A DNA stretch of 64,000 nucleotides from CAVQBP01 sp963710745 (lineage in GTDB: Bacteria > Bacteroidota > Ignavibacteria > Ignavibacteriales > Ignavibacteriaceae): NCBI GenBank assembly GCA_963710745.1, contig CAVQBP010000028.1, positions 109,486-173,485 of the forward strand, written 5' to 3'. The number at the start of each line of letters is the position of its first letter. Positions within the stretch are counted from its first letter, which is position 1. The translations under genes and the position numbers were made by a program. Positions 25,530 to 34,488 of the stretch are shown here, piece after piece. Below the pieces are notes generated by a model. That model was given only the letters and a program-made list of their open reading frames with translations, was not told where the DNA came from and did not search any database.

Positions 25530-27881
25530 ATGCAAAATTCTAAAGATGAATTCCTGAAAAAGTTAAATGTTTTAACTTGTAGGCTCAATGAAGATTCCAA
25601 GGAATTTGTATCTAAATTATGTGAAAATTTGGTTGAAGAATTTGATTTCGAAAGTGTTGTCATATTTAAGATTCTTAATGATAATAACCTGAAAATGCTT
25701 GGAAAATCAGCTGGCGCAAAAAAGAGTTATAACACGGCCGCAAATTATCAATGTAAAAAGTGTACATCACTTGTAACCCGCCCGGATTCAATAATCTTTG
25801 ATAAACATCCCGGCTGTGAACTGCCTGCTTCGGAATCTGAACATAATGGAAGCAGTTTAATATTAAAATTACCTGGTGAAAGAAATGTCCTGGTAAAAAT
25901 CAGCCAGCCTTCTACTCTTGACAGGATTGAAGATAAAATTGAAGAGATCGGAAAGTTCATCAGCAATCTTTTGATTTTATGGTTCAATAATATTAATTCG
26001 GGCAGTAATTATATTGCCAATATAATTACTAATATTGCTCATGAACTAAGAACTCCGACTAACAGCGTAATGGGTTTTGCTTCTTTACTGAATGAAGACA
26101 CGCTATCTCCCTCTCAGGCTGAGTATGTCGTAACTCTTAAGGAAAATGCATTTAACCATCTTTCATTAATCAATGATTTAATTGATCTCGCAAAGATTGA
26201 ATCGGGTAATGCAAAAGAATTATTTACAAGTATAAAAATAAGACCTTTTATTGATGAAATATTAAAATTATTTAAAGACAAAGCATTAAATAAAAATATT
26301 GATTTCCTCTTAAACATCGAGAAAGATATTCCCGAAAGTGTGAAGCTGGATTCACAAAAGTTAAGATATATTTTTATCAGCCTTATTACCTATTCGCTTC
26401 GTTTAACGGAAAAGGGCAAAATTACTATTTCAATATCATCCGGCCTTTCAAATAAATTAAATATTAAAATTTCCGATACAAGCAACGGATTATCACAAAA
26501 ACAAATTAAAGAAATATTTAATCCTTTCTCATTATCTGATTTAGGGAACAATAAGATAGGCAGTTCTTCAGGCTTAAGTTTAACCTTGTCTAAAAAATAT
26601 GTTGAATTTTTAAATGGGGAAATTGAAGTATCGAGCTCAATTGGAAAAGGAACAAATTATTATATCACCTTAAGTACTGAAAATCTTTCTTCAATAGTAG
26701 AAAAATTAAGTGCTCTTCCCAAACCTGGTGCCAAAAACAGGGTGCTTGTTGTTGAAGACGATTATGCTACTTCAAAATTATTAAGCAATTATTTAACAAA
26801 GTGGGGATATGACCCGGTTGTGGTTAATTCCGCAGACCAGGCTCTCAAATCTATTGAAAAAGAAATTTTTCTTGCAGTTTTAATGGATATCGTTTTACCA
26901 GATGCAAACGGGTTTGAACTGTTGAAAAATATCAGGGAAAATAAAAATTGCAGGAATACACCCATAATAGTTTGTTCTGTTGAAGCAGAACAGCAGAAAG
27001 CATTTTTAATGGGTGCCGTAGAGTACTTTGTAAAACCAATTAAATATAAATATCTGGTGGAAGTTCTCCAGAATTACAGGCTTAAAAGAGATTCCAATAT
27101 TTTAATTGTTGATGACGATATTCCAACCCTTAATCTTGTAAAAGAGGTTGTAGAACAGGCTGGTTATAATGCCGTTGCCGAATCTCATTCGGGAAAAGTT
27201 AACGACATGATCGAAAATATGAAACTCGATCTTGCAATTATAGATCTCGATATGCCGGAAGTTAATGGTTATGATTTAATTAAGCAGATAAAATCCAAAC
27301 CTAACTTCTCGAAGCTCCCGGTTATAATTTATACCGGCAAAGAAAATTACAAAGAAGATTTGAAGAAGATAGACGGATTATTTGAAGATCTTCTTGAAAA
27401 GAATAGTACTAATATCGAAGAACTTTCCGGTACAATAAAAGAAATGATAAATCGCTATGATGAACCTACCCCGCCGGAAAAGCTTAAAGAGGAACCTAAT
27501 GTAGTAAAAATACTGCTGGTTGAAGATTATAAGCATTCTCAAATTATTGTTACCCGCCTGCTTAAAAAGAACAGCTTTGAGCATATAGTTGTGGTTGAAA
27601 ATGGTGTGGAAGCACTTGAGAAAGTCAAAGAGCAGAAATTCGATTTAATTTTGATGGATATGCAGATGCCGATTATGAATGGTTTTGAAGCTACCGAAAA
27701 AATAAGGGAACTGCCTGAATATAAAGATACTCCGATTATTGCTCTTACTGCATTTGCTATGAAAGGCGACCGTGAGAAATGCCTGGATGCAGGTGCAACT
27801 GATTATATTCCGAAACCTATAGACAGCCAGGAATTTATAGAAAAAGTTAAATATTATACTGAAAGCCGCGTTAGTGTCTGA
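25530..27881 (+). CDS. Hybrid histidine kinase with degenerate ATPase domain and three receivers
   Basis: The 783-aa soluble protein has an unassigned N-terminal sensor region (1-155) with a Cys pair QCKKC. An H-box follows, IAHELRTPTNSVMGF with His171. The catalytic domain is degraded: the N-box reads ISLITYSLRLTEKG (both Asn lost), G1 reads DTSNGLS, and G2 reads SSSGLSLTLSK. Three receivers follow, with phosphorylatable D453, D572 and D710 and active-site lysines in FVKP, LEKN and IPKP. The H-box is good but ATP binding looks impaired, so it may be a scaffold or phosphorelay rather than a kinase. It is transcribed divergently from the receiver-cyclase. Confidence 0.88.
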   Translation: MQNSKDEFLKKLNVLTCRLNEDSKEFVSKLCENLVEEFDFESVVIFKILNDNNLKMLGKSAGAKKSYNTAANYQCKKCTSLVTRPDSIIFDKHPGCELPASESEHNGSSLILKLPGERNVLVKISQPSTLDRIEDKIEEIGKFISNLLILWFNNINSGSNYIANIITNIAHELRTPTNSVMGFASLLNEDTLSPSQAEYVVTLKENAFNHLSLINDLIDLAKIESGNAKELFTSIKIRPFIDEILKLFKDKALNKNIDFLLNIEKDIPESVKLDSQKLRYIFISLITYSLRLTEKGKITISISSGLSNKLNIKISDTSNGLSQKQIKEIFNPFSLSDLGNNKIGSSSGLSLTLSKKYVEFLNGEIEVSSSIGKGTNYYITLSTENLSSIVEKLSALPKPGAKNRVLVVEDDYATSKLLSNYLTKWGYDPVVVNSADQALKSIEKEIFLAVLMDIVLPDANGFELLKNIRENKNCRNTPIIVCSVEAEQQKAFLMGAVEYFVKPIKYKYLVEVLQNYRLKRDSNILIVDDDIPTLNLVKEVVEQAGYNAVAESHSGKVNDMIENMKLDLAIIDLDMPEVNGYDLIKQIKSKPNFSKLPVIIYTGKENYKEDLKKIDGLFEDLLEKNSTNIEELSGTIKEMINRYDEPTPPEKLKEEPNVVKILLVEDYKHSQIIVTRLLKKNSFEHIVVVENGVEALEKVKEQKFDLILMDMQMPIMNGFEATEKIRELPEYKDTPIIALTAFAMKGDREKCLDAGATDYIPKPIDSQEFIEKVKYYTESRVSV

Positions 27882-28036
27882 TTCTTCCAAATCCCGGAAT
27901 TCCTGATTCCTTTTTACCTCCCTATTTTATTCAATTATAATAAATTATTAACTTAGTTTTTTTGATTTTCGAATTAAATTAAAATAACTTGCAAATTTTT
28001 AATTTTTAACCTTTAATTTTTAATTACTATCGGCAT

Positions 28037-29515
28037 ATGATCAACGATAAAGTTAGAGTTCGTTTTGCGCCAAGCCCTACAGGCTACCTGCATATTGGGG
28101 GATTACGTACGGCACTATACAATTACCTTTTTGCAAAACACAATAAAGGTGATTTTATTTTACGAATTGAAGATACAGACAGGAACAGGTATGTAGAGGG
28201 AGCTGTCGAAAATCTTCTGTCAACATTAAACTGGTCCGGATTAAATTTTGATGAAGGCCCGGGAAAAGAGGGAAATTACGGACCTTATCTCCAATCCCAA
28301 AGACTGAATATCTATAATAAATATAGTGAAACACTCTTGAAGGATAAACATGCTTATTATTGCTTCTGTTCACCGGAGAGACTTAAGGAATTGCGGGAAG
28401 ATCAGCAGAAAAATGGTCGTCAGCCAATGTATGATAAACATTGCCTGTATCTTTCAGAAGAAGAAATAAATGATAAATTAAATTTAAAATTGCCTAAAGT
28501 TATTAGATTAAAGGTTGAATCTGATAAAATTGTAAGGATAGAAGATGCGATTCGGGGCGAGGTAGAAATTAATAGCAGTATAGTTGATGATCAGGTATTG
28601 ATAAAAAGCGACGGGTTCCCTACCTATCACCTTGCCAATGTTGTTGATGATCATTTAATGAAAATAACTCATGTAATAAGAGGTGAAGAATGGCTATCTT
28701 CAACTCCGAAACATGTTTTATTATATGATTATTTTAATTGGGAAAAGCCTGTCTTTGCACATCTTCCTCTTTTATTGAATCCCGACAGGTCAAAATTAAG
28801 TAAGAGACAGGGTGACGTGGCGGTTGAAGATTACCGTGCAAAAGGATATTTAAAAGAAGCGCTTATTAATTTTGTAGCATTGCTTGGCTGGAATGCAGGA
28901 GATGATAAGGAAGTCTATTATATTAATGAATTAATTGAATCATTTACACTTGAGAGAGTTAACAAAGCCGGAGCAATATTTAATCTTGAAAAACTGCACT
29001 GGTTAAATGAAGTGCATATTCGCAGCAAGACAAATGAAGAAATTTTAATTATGCTGAAAGAAGAATTAGCTGATTCAAAGTATAAAGATGCTGGATTCGG
29101 GGATGCGTATTTAATTAAAATTATTGAATCAATGAAAGAACGGGTTTCGTTCATTAAAGATTTTATAGAAAAATGTCCTTATTTTTTTGAGGCACCGGAA
29201 CAATTCGATGAAAGTGCTATCAAAAAAAGATGGAAGAAAGATACTCCGGCCCAGCTGACCAGACTCATGGAAAAATTTAATAATCTGGAAAATCCTTCCA
29301 AAGAGGATTATGAAAATATCCTTAAAAAGACTGCCGAAGATCTTGAAATTGGCAACGGGAAATTAATTCACCCTCTCAGATTAGCCGTATCAGGTGTTGG
29401 TTCAGGACCCGGAGTGTTTGATATTGTCGATACTATAGGAAAAGAAGAAACTATCCGGAGAATTGAATACGCATTAAATGTAATTAGTATACCGGAATCC
29501 GGATCGCAAAATTAG
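28037..29515 (+). CDS. gltX: Glutamyl-tRNA synthetase
   Basis: GluRS charges tRNA-Glu. The 492-aa class I synthetase has the HIGH-type motif APSPTGYLHIGGLRTALYNY at its start, the Cys pair CFCSPERL with a downstream Cys in DKHCLYLS, and the KMSKS-type motif KLSKRQGDVAVEDY near residue 258. The anticodon-binding helical domain ends at PLRLAVSGVGSGPGVFDIV. glnS follows 47 bases later. Confidence 0.96.
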   Translation: MINDKVRVRFAPSPTGYLHIGGLRTALYNYLFAKHNKGDFILRIEDTDRNRYVEGAVENLLSTLNWSGLNFDEGPGKEGNYGPYLQSQRLNIYNKYSETLLKDKHAYYCFCSPERLKELREDQQKNGRQPMYDKHCLYLSEEEINDKLNLKLPKVIRLKVESDKIVRIEDAIRGEVEINSSIVDDQVLIKSDGFPTYHLANVVDDHLMKITHVIRGEEWLSSTPKHVLLYDYFNWEKPVFAHLPLLLNPDRSKLSKRQGDVAVEDYRAKGYLKEALINFVALLGWNAGDDKEVYYINELIESFTLERVNKAGAIFNLEKLHWLNEVHIRSKTNEEILIMLKEELADSKYKDAGFGDAYLIKIIESMKERVSFIKDFIEKCPYFFEAPEQFDESAIKKRWKKDTPAQLTRLMEKFNNLENPSKEDYENILKKTAEDLEIGNGKLIHPLRLAVSGVGSGPGVFDIVDTIGKEETIRRIEYALNVISIPESGSQN

Positions 29516-29562
29516 TTTAAATTATATATTTTTGATATTTATTTTTAATCATTTTATACACA

Positions 29563-31275
29563 ATGTCAAAAGCTGAAGATAATAACACGGGCACTAAAAC
29601 CACAAAAGAAGAGTCATCCAATTTTATTCGTGAAATTATAAATGATGATTTAACATCGAATAAATATCAAGGTAATGTTAAAACCCGTTTTCCTCCGGAA
29701 CCCAACGGCTACCTGCATATCGGTCACGCTAAATCAATTTGCCTCAATTTTGGAATTGCTCAGGATTATAAAGGTTTATGCAATTTAAGATTTGATGATA
29801 CGAATCCTACTAAAGAAGAAATTGAGTATGTAAACTCAATTAAAGAAGATATTAAATGGCTCGGTTTCGACTGGGATGACAGAGAATTTTATGCATCTGA
29901 TTATTTTGACCAATTGTATGAATTTGCCGTTAAACTGATCAAAAAAGGAAAAGCTTATGTTGATTCGTCAAGTCTTGAAGTTATAAAGGATTTCCGCGGT
30001 ACCCCGACTCAGCCGGGTAAAGAAAGTCCTTTCAGGAATAGATCAGTTGAAGAAAATCTGGATTTGTTTACAAAAATGAAAAATGGAGAATTTAAAGACG
30101 GAGAACATGTATTAAGAGCAAAAATTGATATGTCTTCTCCCAATATGAATCTCCGCGATCCGATTATGTACCGTATTCGTCATGCAGTTCATCACCGGAC
30201 GGGCTCTAAATGGTGCATCTATCCAATGTACGACTGGGCTCATGGTCAATCGGATTCAATCGAAGGTATCACTCATTCTATTTGTACTTTGGAATTTGAG
30301 AACCATCGTCCTTTATATGACTGGTTTTTAGATGAACTGGAGATCTTTCATCCCAGGCAGATTGAATTTGCCAGGTTGAATTTAAATTATACTGTTATGA
30401 GTAAAAGAAAACTCCTTCAGCTTGTTGAGGAAGGTTTTGTAAACGGCTGGGATGATCCAAGGATGCCTACTCTTTCAGGATTAAGAAGAAGAGGTTACAC
30501 CCCTGAGGCTGTCAGAAATTTTTCTGAGAAAGTCGGGGTGGCTAAAAGAGATAACACTATCGATATCGCTTTACTTGAATATAGTATCAGGGAAGATTTA
30601 AATAAGAATGCAATGAGAGTAATGGGTGTATTGAATCCTCTTAAATTAATTATAGATAATTATCCAGAAGGACAAACAGAAGAACTTGAAGCAATAAACA
30701 ATCCTGAAGATCCTTCATCAGGAACAAGAAAAATCTCTTTCTCAAAAGAGCTTTATATTGAACAGGATGATTTCATGGAAAATCCTCCTAAAAAATATTT
30801 TAGACTTTTCCCCGGTAATGAAGTCCGGCTTAGATATGCTTATATAATTAAATGCACTGATTTTAAGAAAGATGCTGACACGGGTGAAATTAAGGAAGTG
30901 CATTGTCTTTATTTTCCTGAGACTAAAAGCGGATCGGATAAAAGCGGGAAGAAAGTAAAAGGGACAATTCACTGGGTTCCGGTCAATAATGCGATTGATA
31001 CTGAAGTCAGACTTTATGACAGGTTATTTTCTGTTGAAGATCCTGAAGATGATAAAGAAAAAGATTTTAAGGAGTTTCTGAATCCGGATTCTTTACGGGT
31101 ATTAAAAAATTGTAAGCTGGAAAAGAGTATTGAATCGGCATCTCCCGGAAGCAGGTATCAGTTTGAAAGGCAGGGATATTTTTGTGCTGACAGCAGGGAT
31201 TCTCAAAAGGGTAATTTAGTTTTCAATAGAATTGTTCCTCTGCGAGATACATGGGCTAAAATTGCAGGTAAATAA
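29563..31275 (+). CDS. glnS: Glutaminyl-tRNA synthetase
   Basis: GlnRS charges tRNA-Gln directly. The 570-aa protein has FPPEPNGYLHIGHAKSICLN, LRFDDTNPTKEE, the tRNA-contact loop WDDPRMPTLSGLRRRGYTPE and the KMSKS-type VMSKRKLLQLV. Two beta-barrels for anticodon recognition follow, ending YFCADSRDSQKGNLVFNR. The insert after the second barrel start (SGSDKSGKKVKGTIHWV) is typical. It probably shares a promoter with gltX. Confidence 0.96.
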   Translation: MSKAEDNNTGTKTTKEESSNFIREIINDDLTSNKYQGNVKTRFPPEPNGYLHIGHAKSICLNFGIAQDYKGLCNLRFDDTNPTKEEIEYVNSIKEDIKWLGFDWDDREFYASDYFDQLYEFAVKLIKKGKAYVDSSSLEVIKDFRGTPTQPGKESPFRNRSVEENLDLFTKMKNGEFKDGEHVLRAKIDMSSPNMNLRDPIMYRIRHAVHHRTGSKWCIYPMYDWAHGQSDSIEGITHSICTLEFENHRPLYDWFLDELEIFHPRQIEFARLNLNYTVMSKRKLLQLVEEGFVNGWDDPRMPTLSGLRRRGYTPEAVRNFSEKVGVAKRDNTIDIALLEYSIREDLNKNAMRVMGVLNPLKLIIDNYPEGQTEELEAINNPEDPSSGTRKISFSKELYIEQDDFMENPPKKYFRLFPGNEVRLRYAYIIKCTDFKKDADTGEIKEVHCLYFPETKSGSDKSGKKVKGTIHWVPVNNAIDTEVRLYDRLFSVEDPEDDKEKDFKEFLNPDSLRVLKNCKLEKSIESASPGSRYQFERQGYFCADSRDSQKGNLVFNRIVPLRDTWAKIAGK

Positions 31276-31321
31276 TTAATTATTTCCAAATAAATAGTTA
31301 TCTTTGAAAACTTGTTTTTGT

Positions 31322-31407
31322 GCCGAAGTGGCGGAATTGGTAGACGCGCTGGACTCAAAATCCAGTATGGCTCACACCATGTGCCGGTTCGAGTCCGGCC
31401 TTCGGTA
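31322..31407 (+). tRNA. tRNA-Leu (anticodon CAA)
   Basis: A full cloverleaf with a long variable arm can be drawn. The acceptor is GCCGAAG with CTTCGGT, the first pair being G-U. The D-arm contains GCGGAATTGGTAGACGC. The anticodon stem CTGGA/TCCAG encloses loop CTCAAAA with anticodon CAA. The variable arm has ATGG/CCAT, and the T-arm is GCCGG-TTCGAGT-CCGGC. The 3' end is A followed by CTA, so CCA is not encoded. Confidence 0.95.
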
Positions 31408-31426
31408 CTATGAACAAACTGTCAAC

Positions 31427-31541
31427 AGCGGAATTGGTTTATAAACCTCCCAATTAAATTTTTAGGTAAACAGTATTCAAAATCCAAATTTATCAGCCAG
31501 GATCGGTTGGTTCGAATCCTGCTTTTAGTTTATCTACCTAA
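31427..31541 (+). pseudogene. Degenerate tRNA-Leu-like relic downstream of tRNA-Leu
   Basis: Three pieces of the neighbouring tRNA recur in order. AGCGGAATTGGTTTA resembles the D-arm, CAGTATTCAAAATCCAAA resembles the anticodon arm, and CGGTTGGTTCGAATCC resembles the T-arm. Extra bases separate them. TTTTTAGGTAAAC before the anticodon-like part and GTTTATCTACCTAAAA after the T-arm form an outer stem. It cannot form a normal cloverleaf and is best read as a decayed duplicate. Confidence 0.5.
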
Positions 31542-31781
31542 AATTTTATTTTACAATCAGACTTGTTTGGTAAAATGTTTAAAGTATTATATATTCAAAA
31601 AAAGCTCTCCCCTGTTTTAGCTTTTTTTGTTTGAAAGAAGGTAAACTTGCAGGAACAGGAGATTAATTTCTCCGCTTGAATTTCAATAAATTAAAACCTT
31701 TATATTCGACTCCTAAATAAACCGTTACAATTATTTTTGTAATTTATCTTAATATTTCTTCAAAACTTTTTGGTTAAACTG
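31542..31781. other. Gene-free stretch after the tRNA relic
   Basis: AT-rich sequence without a credible ORF. Its one clear structure is the hairpin at 31596-31629, listed separately. It separates tRNA-Leu from the convergent DUF3892 gene. Confidence 0.5.
31596..31629. terminator. Bidirectional hairpin with A/T tracts
   Basis: CAAAAAAAGCT (31596-31606) pairs perfectly with AGCTTTTTTTG (31619-31629) around a 12-base loop. The seven Ts provide a U-tract in either direction, and it lies between convergent transcripts (glnS/tRNA and DUF3892), which fits a terminator. Confidence 0.65.
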
Positions 31782-32045
31782 TTAATATTCCGGTAATTGA
31801 AAAAGATCATTTGAATTGGCTTTCCTCAATTTTGTCCTTAAGTATTTCCCGTTGGGTCCTTCAATTAATTCTACTTTTGTAGTTTTCCCGTTTCGCCACT
31901 GTACATAATATTGAAATTTATAAACTTCAATATCACTAATTACATCAGTTAGATATCTGGGTGACCAGTATGAATCCATGTTGCACAAAGCGACAATATC
32001 TCCTTCTTTGTTTTTCTTAATCTTGGTCACTCTTCTTTGTATCAT
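31782..32045 (-). CDS. DUF3892 domain-containing small protein
   Basis: The 87-aa protein matches the DUF3892 pattern: VTKIKKNKEGDIVALCN, then YWSPRYLTDVISDIEV and YYVQWRNGKTTKVEL. The function is unknown. A clear AGGAGA ribosome binding site precedes the ATG. The promoter region carries the inverted-repeat operator plus T-tract (32100-32117) shared with the two gene groups on the other strand, so it is probably co-regulated with them. Confidence 0.75.
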   Translation of the reverse strand: MIQRRVTKIKKNKEGDIVALCNMDSYWSPRYLTDVISDIEVYKFQYYVQWRNGKTTKVELIEGPNGKYLRTKLRKANSNDLFQLPEY

Positions 32046-32099
32046 TTCATTTCTCCTGAAAGTTTACACCAAAAAATATTTAACCTGGCTGAAAAAAAA

Positions 32100-32117
32100 A
32101 TCAGTATGATTACCTAT
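32100..32117 (-). promoter_or_regulatory. Shared operator, copy 1 (upstream of DUF3892 gene)
   Basis: Read on the minus strand this is ATAGGTA-ATCA-TACTGAT followed directly by a run of nine Ts, about 55 bases before the ATG at 32045. The two half-sites are imperfect inverted repeats with a 4-base spacer. The same arrangement occurs at 32174-32191 and 34418-34435. Confidence 0.65.
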
Positions 32118-32173
32118 ATATTTTGCAGAAATTTCAATAAAGCTTAAAAACAGCTCAAAATTCAATATTTCAT

Positions 32174-32191
32174 ATAGGTATAAGTACTGAT
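32174..32191 (+). promoter_or_regulatory. Shared operator, copy 2 (upstream of the 85-aa gene and two-component pair)
   Basis: ATAGGTA-TAAG-TACTGAT followed by a long T-tract, ending about 60 bases before the ATG at 32251. The half-sites are identical to copies 1 and 4, and only the spacer differs, which points to a protein binding site. Confidence 0.65.
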
Positions 32192-32250
32192 TTTTTTTTT
32201 TGATTAAATGAATAATTTAAACTCCGTATGAATGAAAAATTGGAGAAATT

Positions 32251-32508
32251 ATGAAAACAGGTGATTTACGCGATCAGGTGAAGGAATTATTGCAGGATTC
32301 CGTTAATGTACAGGAATACCAGGATAAATTTTATTTTGTAAAAAATCTAAAGGCGTTACTCCCCCAAATGCCGGAAGATAAAATATATAAAGCTATTGAG
32401 ATTACAAATCTGAGCCTGAAGCCGCCTAGAAAAAAGAAAGAATATGTGGATTTATTAACGAAGAAATTATTAAATTTTAATGCAGGTTTTATAAAAAATG
32501 ATATCTGA
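32251..32508 (+). CDS. Hypothetical 85-aa protein, first gene of a two-component operon
   Basis: I do not recognise this family. The protein is soluble, mostly helical and basic at the end (SLKPPRKKKEYVDLLTKKLL). A GGAG ribosome binding site lies before the ATG. Its stop overlaps the kinase start as TGATG, so it is translated together with the kinase and regulator and may modulate them. Confidence 0.65.
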   Translation: MKTGDLRDQVKELLQDSVNVQEYQDKFYFVKNLKALLPQMPEDKIYKAIEITNLSLKPPRKKKEYVDLLTKKLLNFNAGFIKNDI

Positions 32509-33662
32509 TGTTAAGAGATCTCAAAGATTATGTTAATTTAATATTTAGTTTAAATAATCCTATTATATATTCTGTCTTTTTAATTTTCTTTTTCCTTCTT
32601 ATCGTTTACATTTTTTATAAATACATTTTTTTCCCCGCCCAGAAAAAACATAGCGAAGAAAAAAAGGAATATGAATTAAAAAATGCCAGGTTAATGGCTC
32701 TATTTGCAGAGTTAGATCCGGCGCCTGTAATAAGGATTGATATGAATGCTAAAATTATTCATGCTAATGATGCTGCAATGGATTTAAATAATAATGAATC
32801 TATAATCGGTAAAGATGCTGCTGATTTTTTCCCCCAGCTTTCTCAACATCCATCAGATTTAATTACAGGAAATAAATCTTTCCAGTTCTTTTTTCAGACC
32901 AACGGCAGATATTACGAAGTTTGGTTTAAGGGAATTGCAAATCTTGAAATTGCTCAATTGTATTTTAATGATATAACTGATAGAAATCTTTTTGAAAAAG
33001 AATTATTAAATTCCAAGAAGAAGCTGCAGGAATTATCAAATCATCTTCAGGATAAAGTTGAAGAAGAAAGACAGCGTATTGCAAGGGAATTGCATGATTC
33101 TGTAGGACAAAATTTACTTTTTATTAAATTAATGCTACAAAATCCCAATTATAAACAACCTCAAAGTGAACGTGAAGATAATATAAAAATCATTTCAGCA
33201 TTGGAAAAAAGTATTACAGAATTAAAGCGTATTCTGTTTGACTTAAAACCCAGGATACTTGAGGAAGCCGGTTTGAATGCTGCGATTTCATCCCTTTGCA
33301 CAAATGTTTCTGTTGAAAGCGGGATAAAAGGAGATGTGGATTTTGTTGGTAAAGAAGAGAGGCTGAATAATAAGCTGGAGGTTTGTATATACAGGGTTAT
33401 ACAGGAAGGTCTCTCTAATATTGTAAAACACTCTAAGGCAAAAACCTTCAATGTATTGCTTGTCAACAATTCAAGCTCTGTTAGAATTATGATATCTGAT
33501 GACGGCATTGGTTTTTTAGAAAATAATAACAATACTATCTCTCATTTCGGTTTAATGAATATGAAAGAAAGAGTTGAAAATTTTAGAGGTAATTTTAAAA
33601 TTGAATCATCAATAAATAAAGGTTCTTTACTAATTGCAGAAATCCCGAAGTTTTTAAAATGA
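32508..33662 (+). CDS. Membrane-anchored NarL/DegS-type sensor histidine kinase with PAS domain
   Basis: The 384-aa protein has one membrane helix (residues about 19-42) and a PAS-like domain (about 60-160, with ARLMALFAELDPAPVIRID). A HisKA_3 dimerisation domain follows, with His196 in RIARELHDSVGQNLLFIKL. The ATPase domain has the N-box VIQEGLSNIVKHSKAK and G1 ISDDGIGF. These are intact, so it should autophosphorylate. It shares a 4-base overlap with its response regulator and a TGATG junction with the gene before it. Confidence 0.9.
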   Translation: MLRDLKDYVNLIFSLNNPIIYSVFLIFFFLLIVYIFYKYIFFPAQKKHSEEKKEYELKNARLMALFAELDPAPVIRIDMNAKIIHANDAAMDLNNNESIIGKDAADFFPQLSQHPSDLITGNKSFQFFFQTNGRYYEVWFKGIANLEIAQLYFNDITDRNLFEKELLNSKKKLQELSNHLQDKVEEERQRIARELHDSVGQNLLFIKLMLQNPNYKQPQSEREDNIKIISALEKSITELKRILFDLKPRILEEAGLNAAISSLCTNVSVESGIKGDVDFVGKEERLNNKLEVCIYRVIQEGLSNIVKHSKAKTFNVLLVNNSSSVRIMISDDGIGFLENNNNTISHFGLMNMKERVENFRGNFKIESSINKGSLLIAEIPKFLK

Positions 33663-34327
33663 CTACAAATAATTTTATCCGTGTACTTTTGGCAGATGAC
33701 CATACATTATTTAGGAATGGCATTATTAGTCTTCTTGAGAGTGAAAAAGATATATATGTTGTAGGCGAGATTGACAACGGGAAAGATCTTCCGGGCAAAT
33801 ATTTTGAAATTATGCCTGATCTGGTTTTACTGGATATTTCCATGCCGGGTAAATCCGGGTTGGAAGCTGCTAAAGAAATTAAACAAAAAGACCATAAAGC
33901 AAAAATGCTTTTTCTTTCCATGCATGAGGAAGATGAATATATTTATTATTGCTTAAAAGCCGGGGGTATGGGATTAATAAATAAAAATATTACAAAAGGT
34001 GAACTGGTTTTAGCAATAAAAAGAGTATCCGAGGGCTCAAATTATTTTAGAAATAACCTCAGTGAAGAGCAGATAAAAAATATTTATAATAAATATGACA
34101 GGTCCAGTCTCAAAAAACCAACTTTCCTCAATAACCCTCTTACTTCCAGGGAAGAGAATGTTCTTAGATTAATCGGAAAAGGTCTTACAAGCAATGAAAT
34201 TGCCCAGCAGTTAGATATAAGCAAGAGAACTGTCGATTCTTTCAGAGCGAGCATTATGCAAAAATTAAATATCAAGAATTTACCTGAATTGATTAAATAC
34301 GCTATCGGTTATCTGGAGAACTTCTAG
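33659..34327 (+). CDS. NarL/LuxR-family response regulator
   Basis: The 222-aa protein has a receiver domain with acidic pair in LLADDHTLFRNG and phosphorylation site D59 in LVLLDISMPG. A GerE-type helix-turn-helix follows: LTSREENVLRLIGKGLTSNE, then QLDISKRTVDSFRASIMQKL. It is the cognate partner of the overlapping kinase. The shared operators around 32.1-34.4 kb resemble NarL-type half-sites (TACCTAT on one strand), so this protein is the obvious candidate binder. That is an inference. Confidence 0.92.
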   Translation: MTTNNFIRVLLADDHTLFRNGIISLLESEKDIYVVGEIDNGKDLPGKYFEIMPDLVLLDISMPGKSGLEAAKEIKQKDHKAKMLFLSMHEEDEYIYYCLKAGGMGLINKNITKGELVLAIKRVSEGSNYFRNNLSEEQIKNIYNKYDRSSLKKPTFLNNPLTSREENVLRLIGKGLTSNEIAQQLDISKRTVDSFRASIMQKLNIKNLPELIKYAIGYLENF

Positions 34328-34396
34328 AAAACAAATTTTAAGATTATTAACATTTCTATTCAAAATCCAATTATTTATAAACTGTTGAAATTTTAA

Positions 34397-34414
34397 CTAG
34401 GTAATTATACCTAG
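34397..34414. promoter_or_regulatory. Perfect operator palindrome upstream of the secreted-protein gene
   Basis: CTAGGTA-ATTA-TACCTAG is a perfect inverted repeat with the same half-site and 4-base spacer as the other operators. It lies directly upstream of operator copy 4, giving this promoter two tandem sites. Confidence 0.6.
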
Positions 34415-34417
34415 GTA

Positions 34418-34435
34418 ATAGGTATAATTACTGAT
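34418..34435 (+). promoter_or_regulatory. Shared operator, copy 4, with T-tract
   Basis: ATAGGTA-TAAT-TACTGAT followed by a T-tract, about 54 bases before the ATG at 34489. The position relative to the gene matches copies 1 and 2. Confidence 0.65.
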
Positions 34436-34488
34436 TTTTTTATTCATTAATAATTGTATGTTGAAAATACATATCTAAGGAGGGTAAA

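Noticed and set aside
12443..31541. Genomic island bounded by the integrase remnant and tRNA-Leu
   Set aside because: The interval holds core genes (nuo, gltX, glnS), no direct repeat of the tRNA end was seen near the integrase, and the integrase is about 19 kb away.
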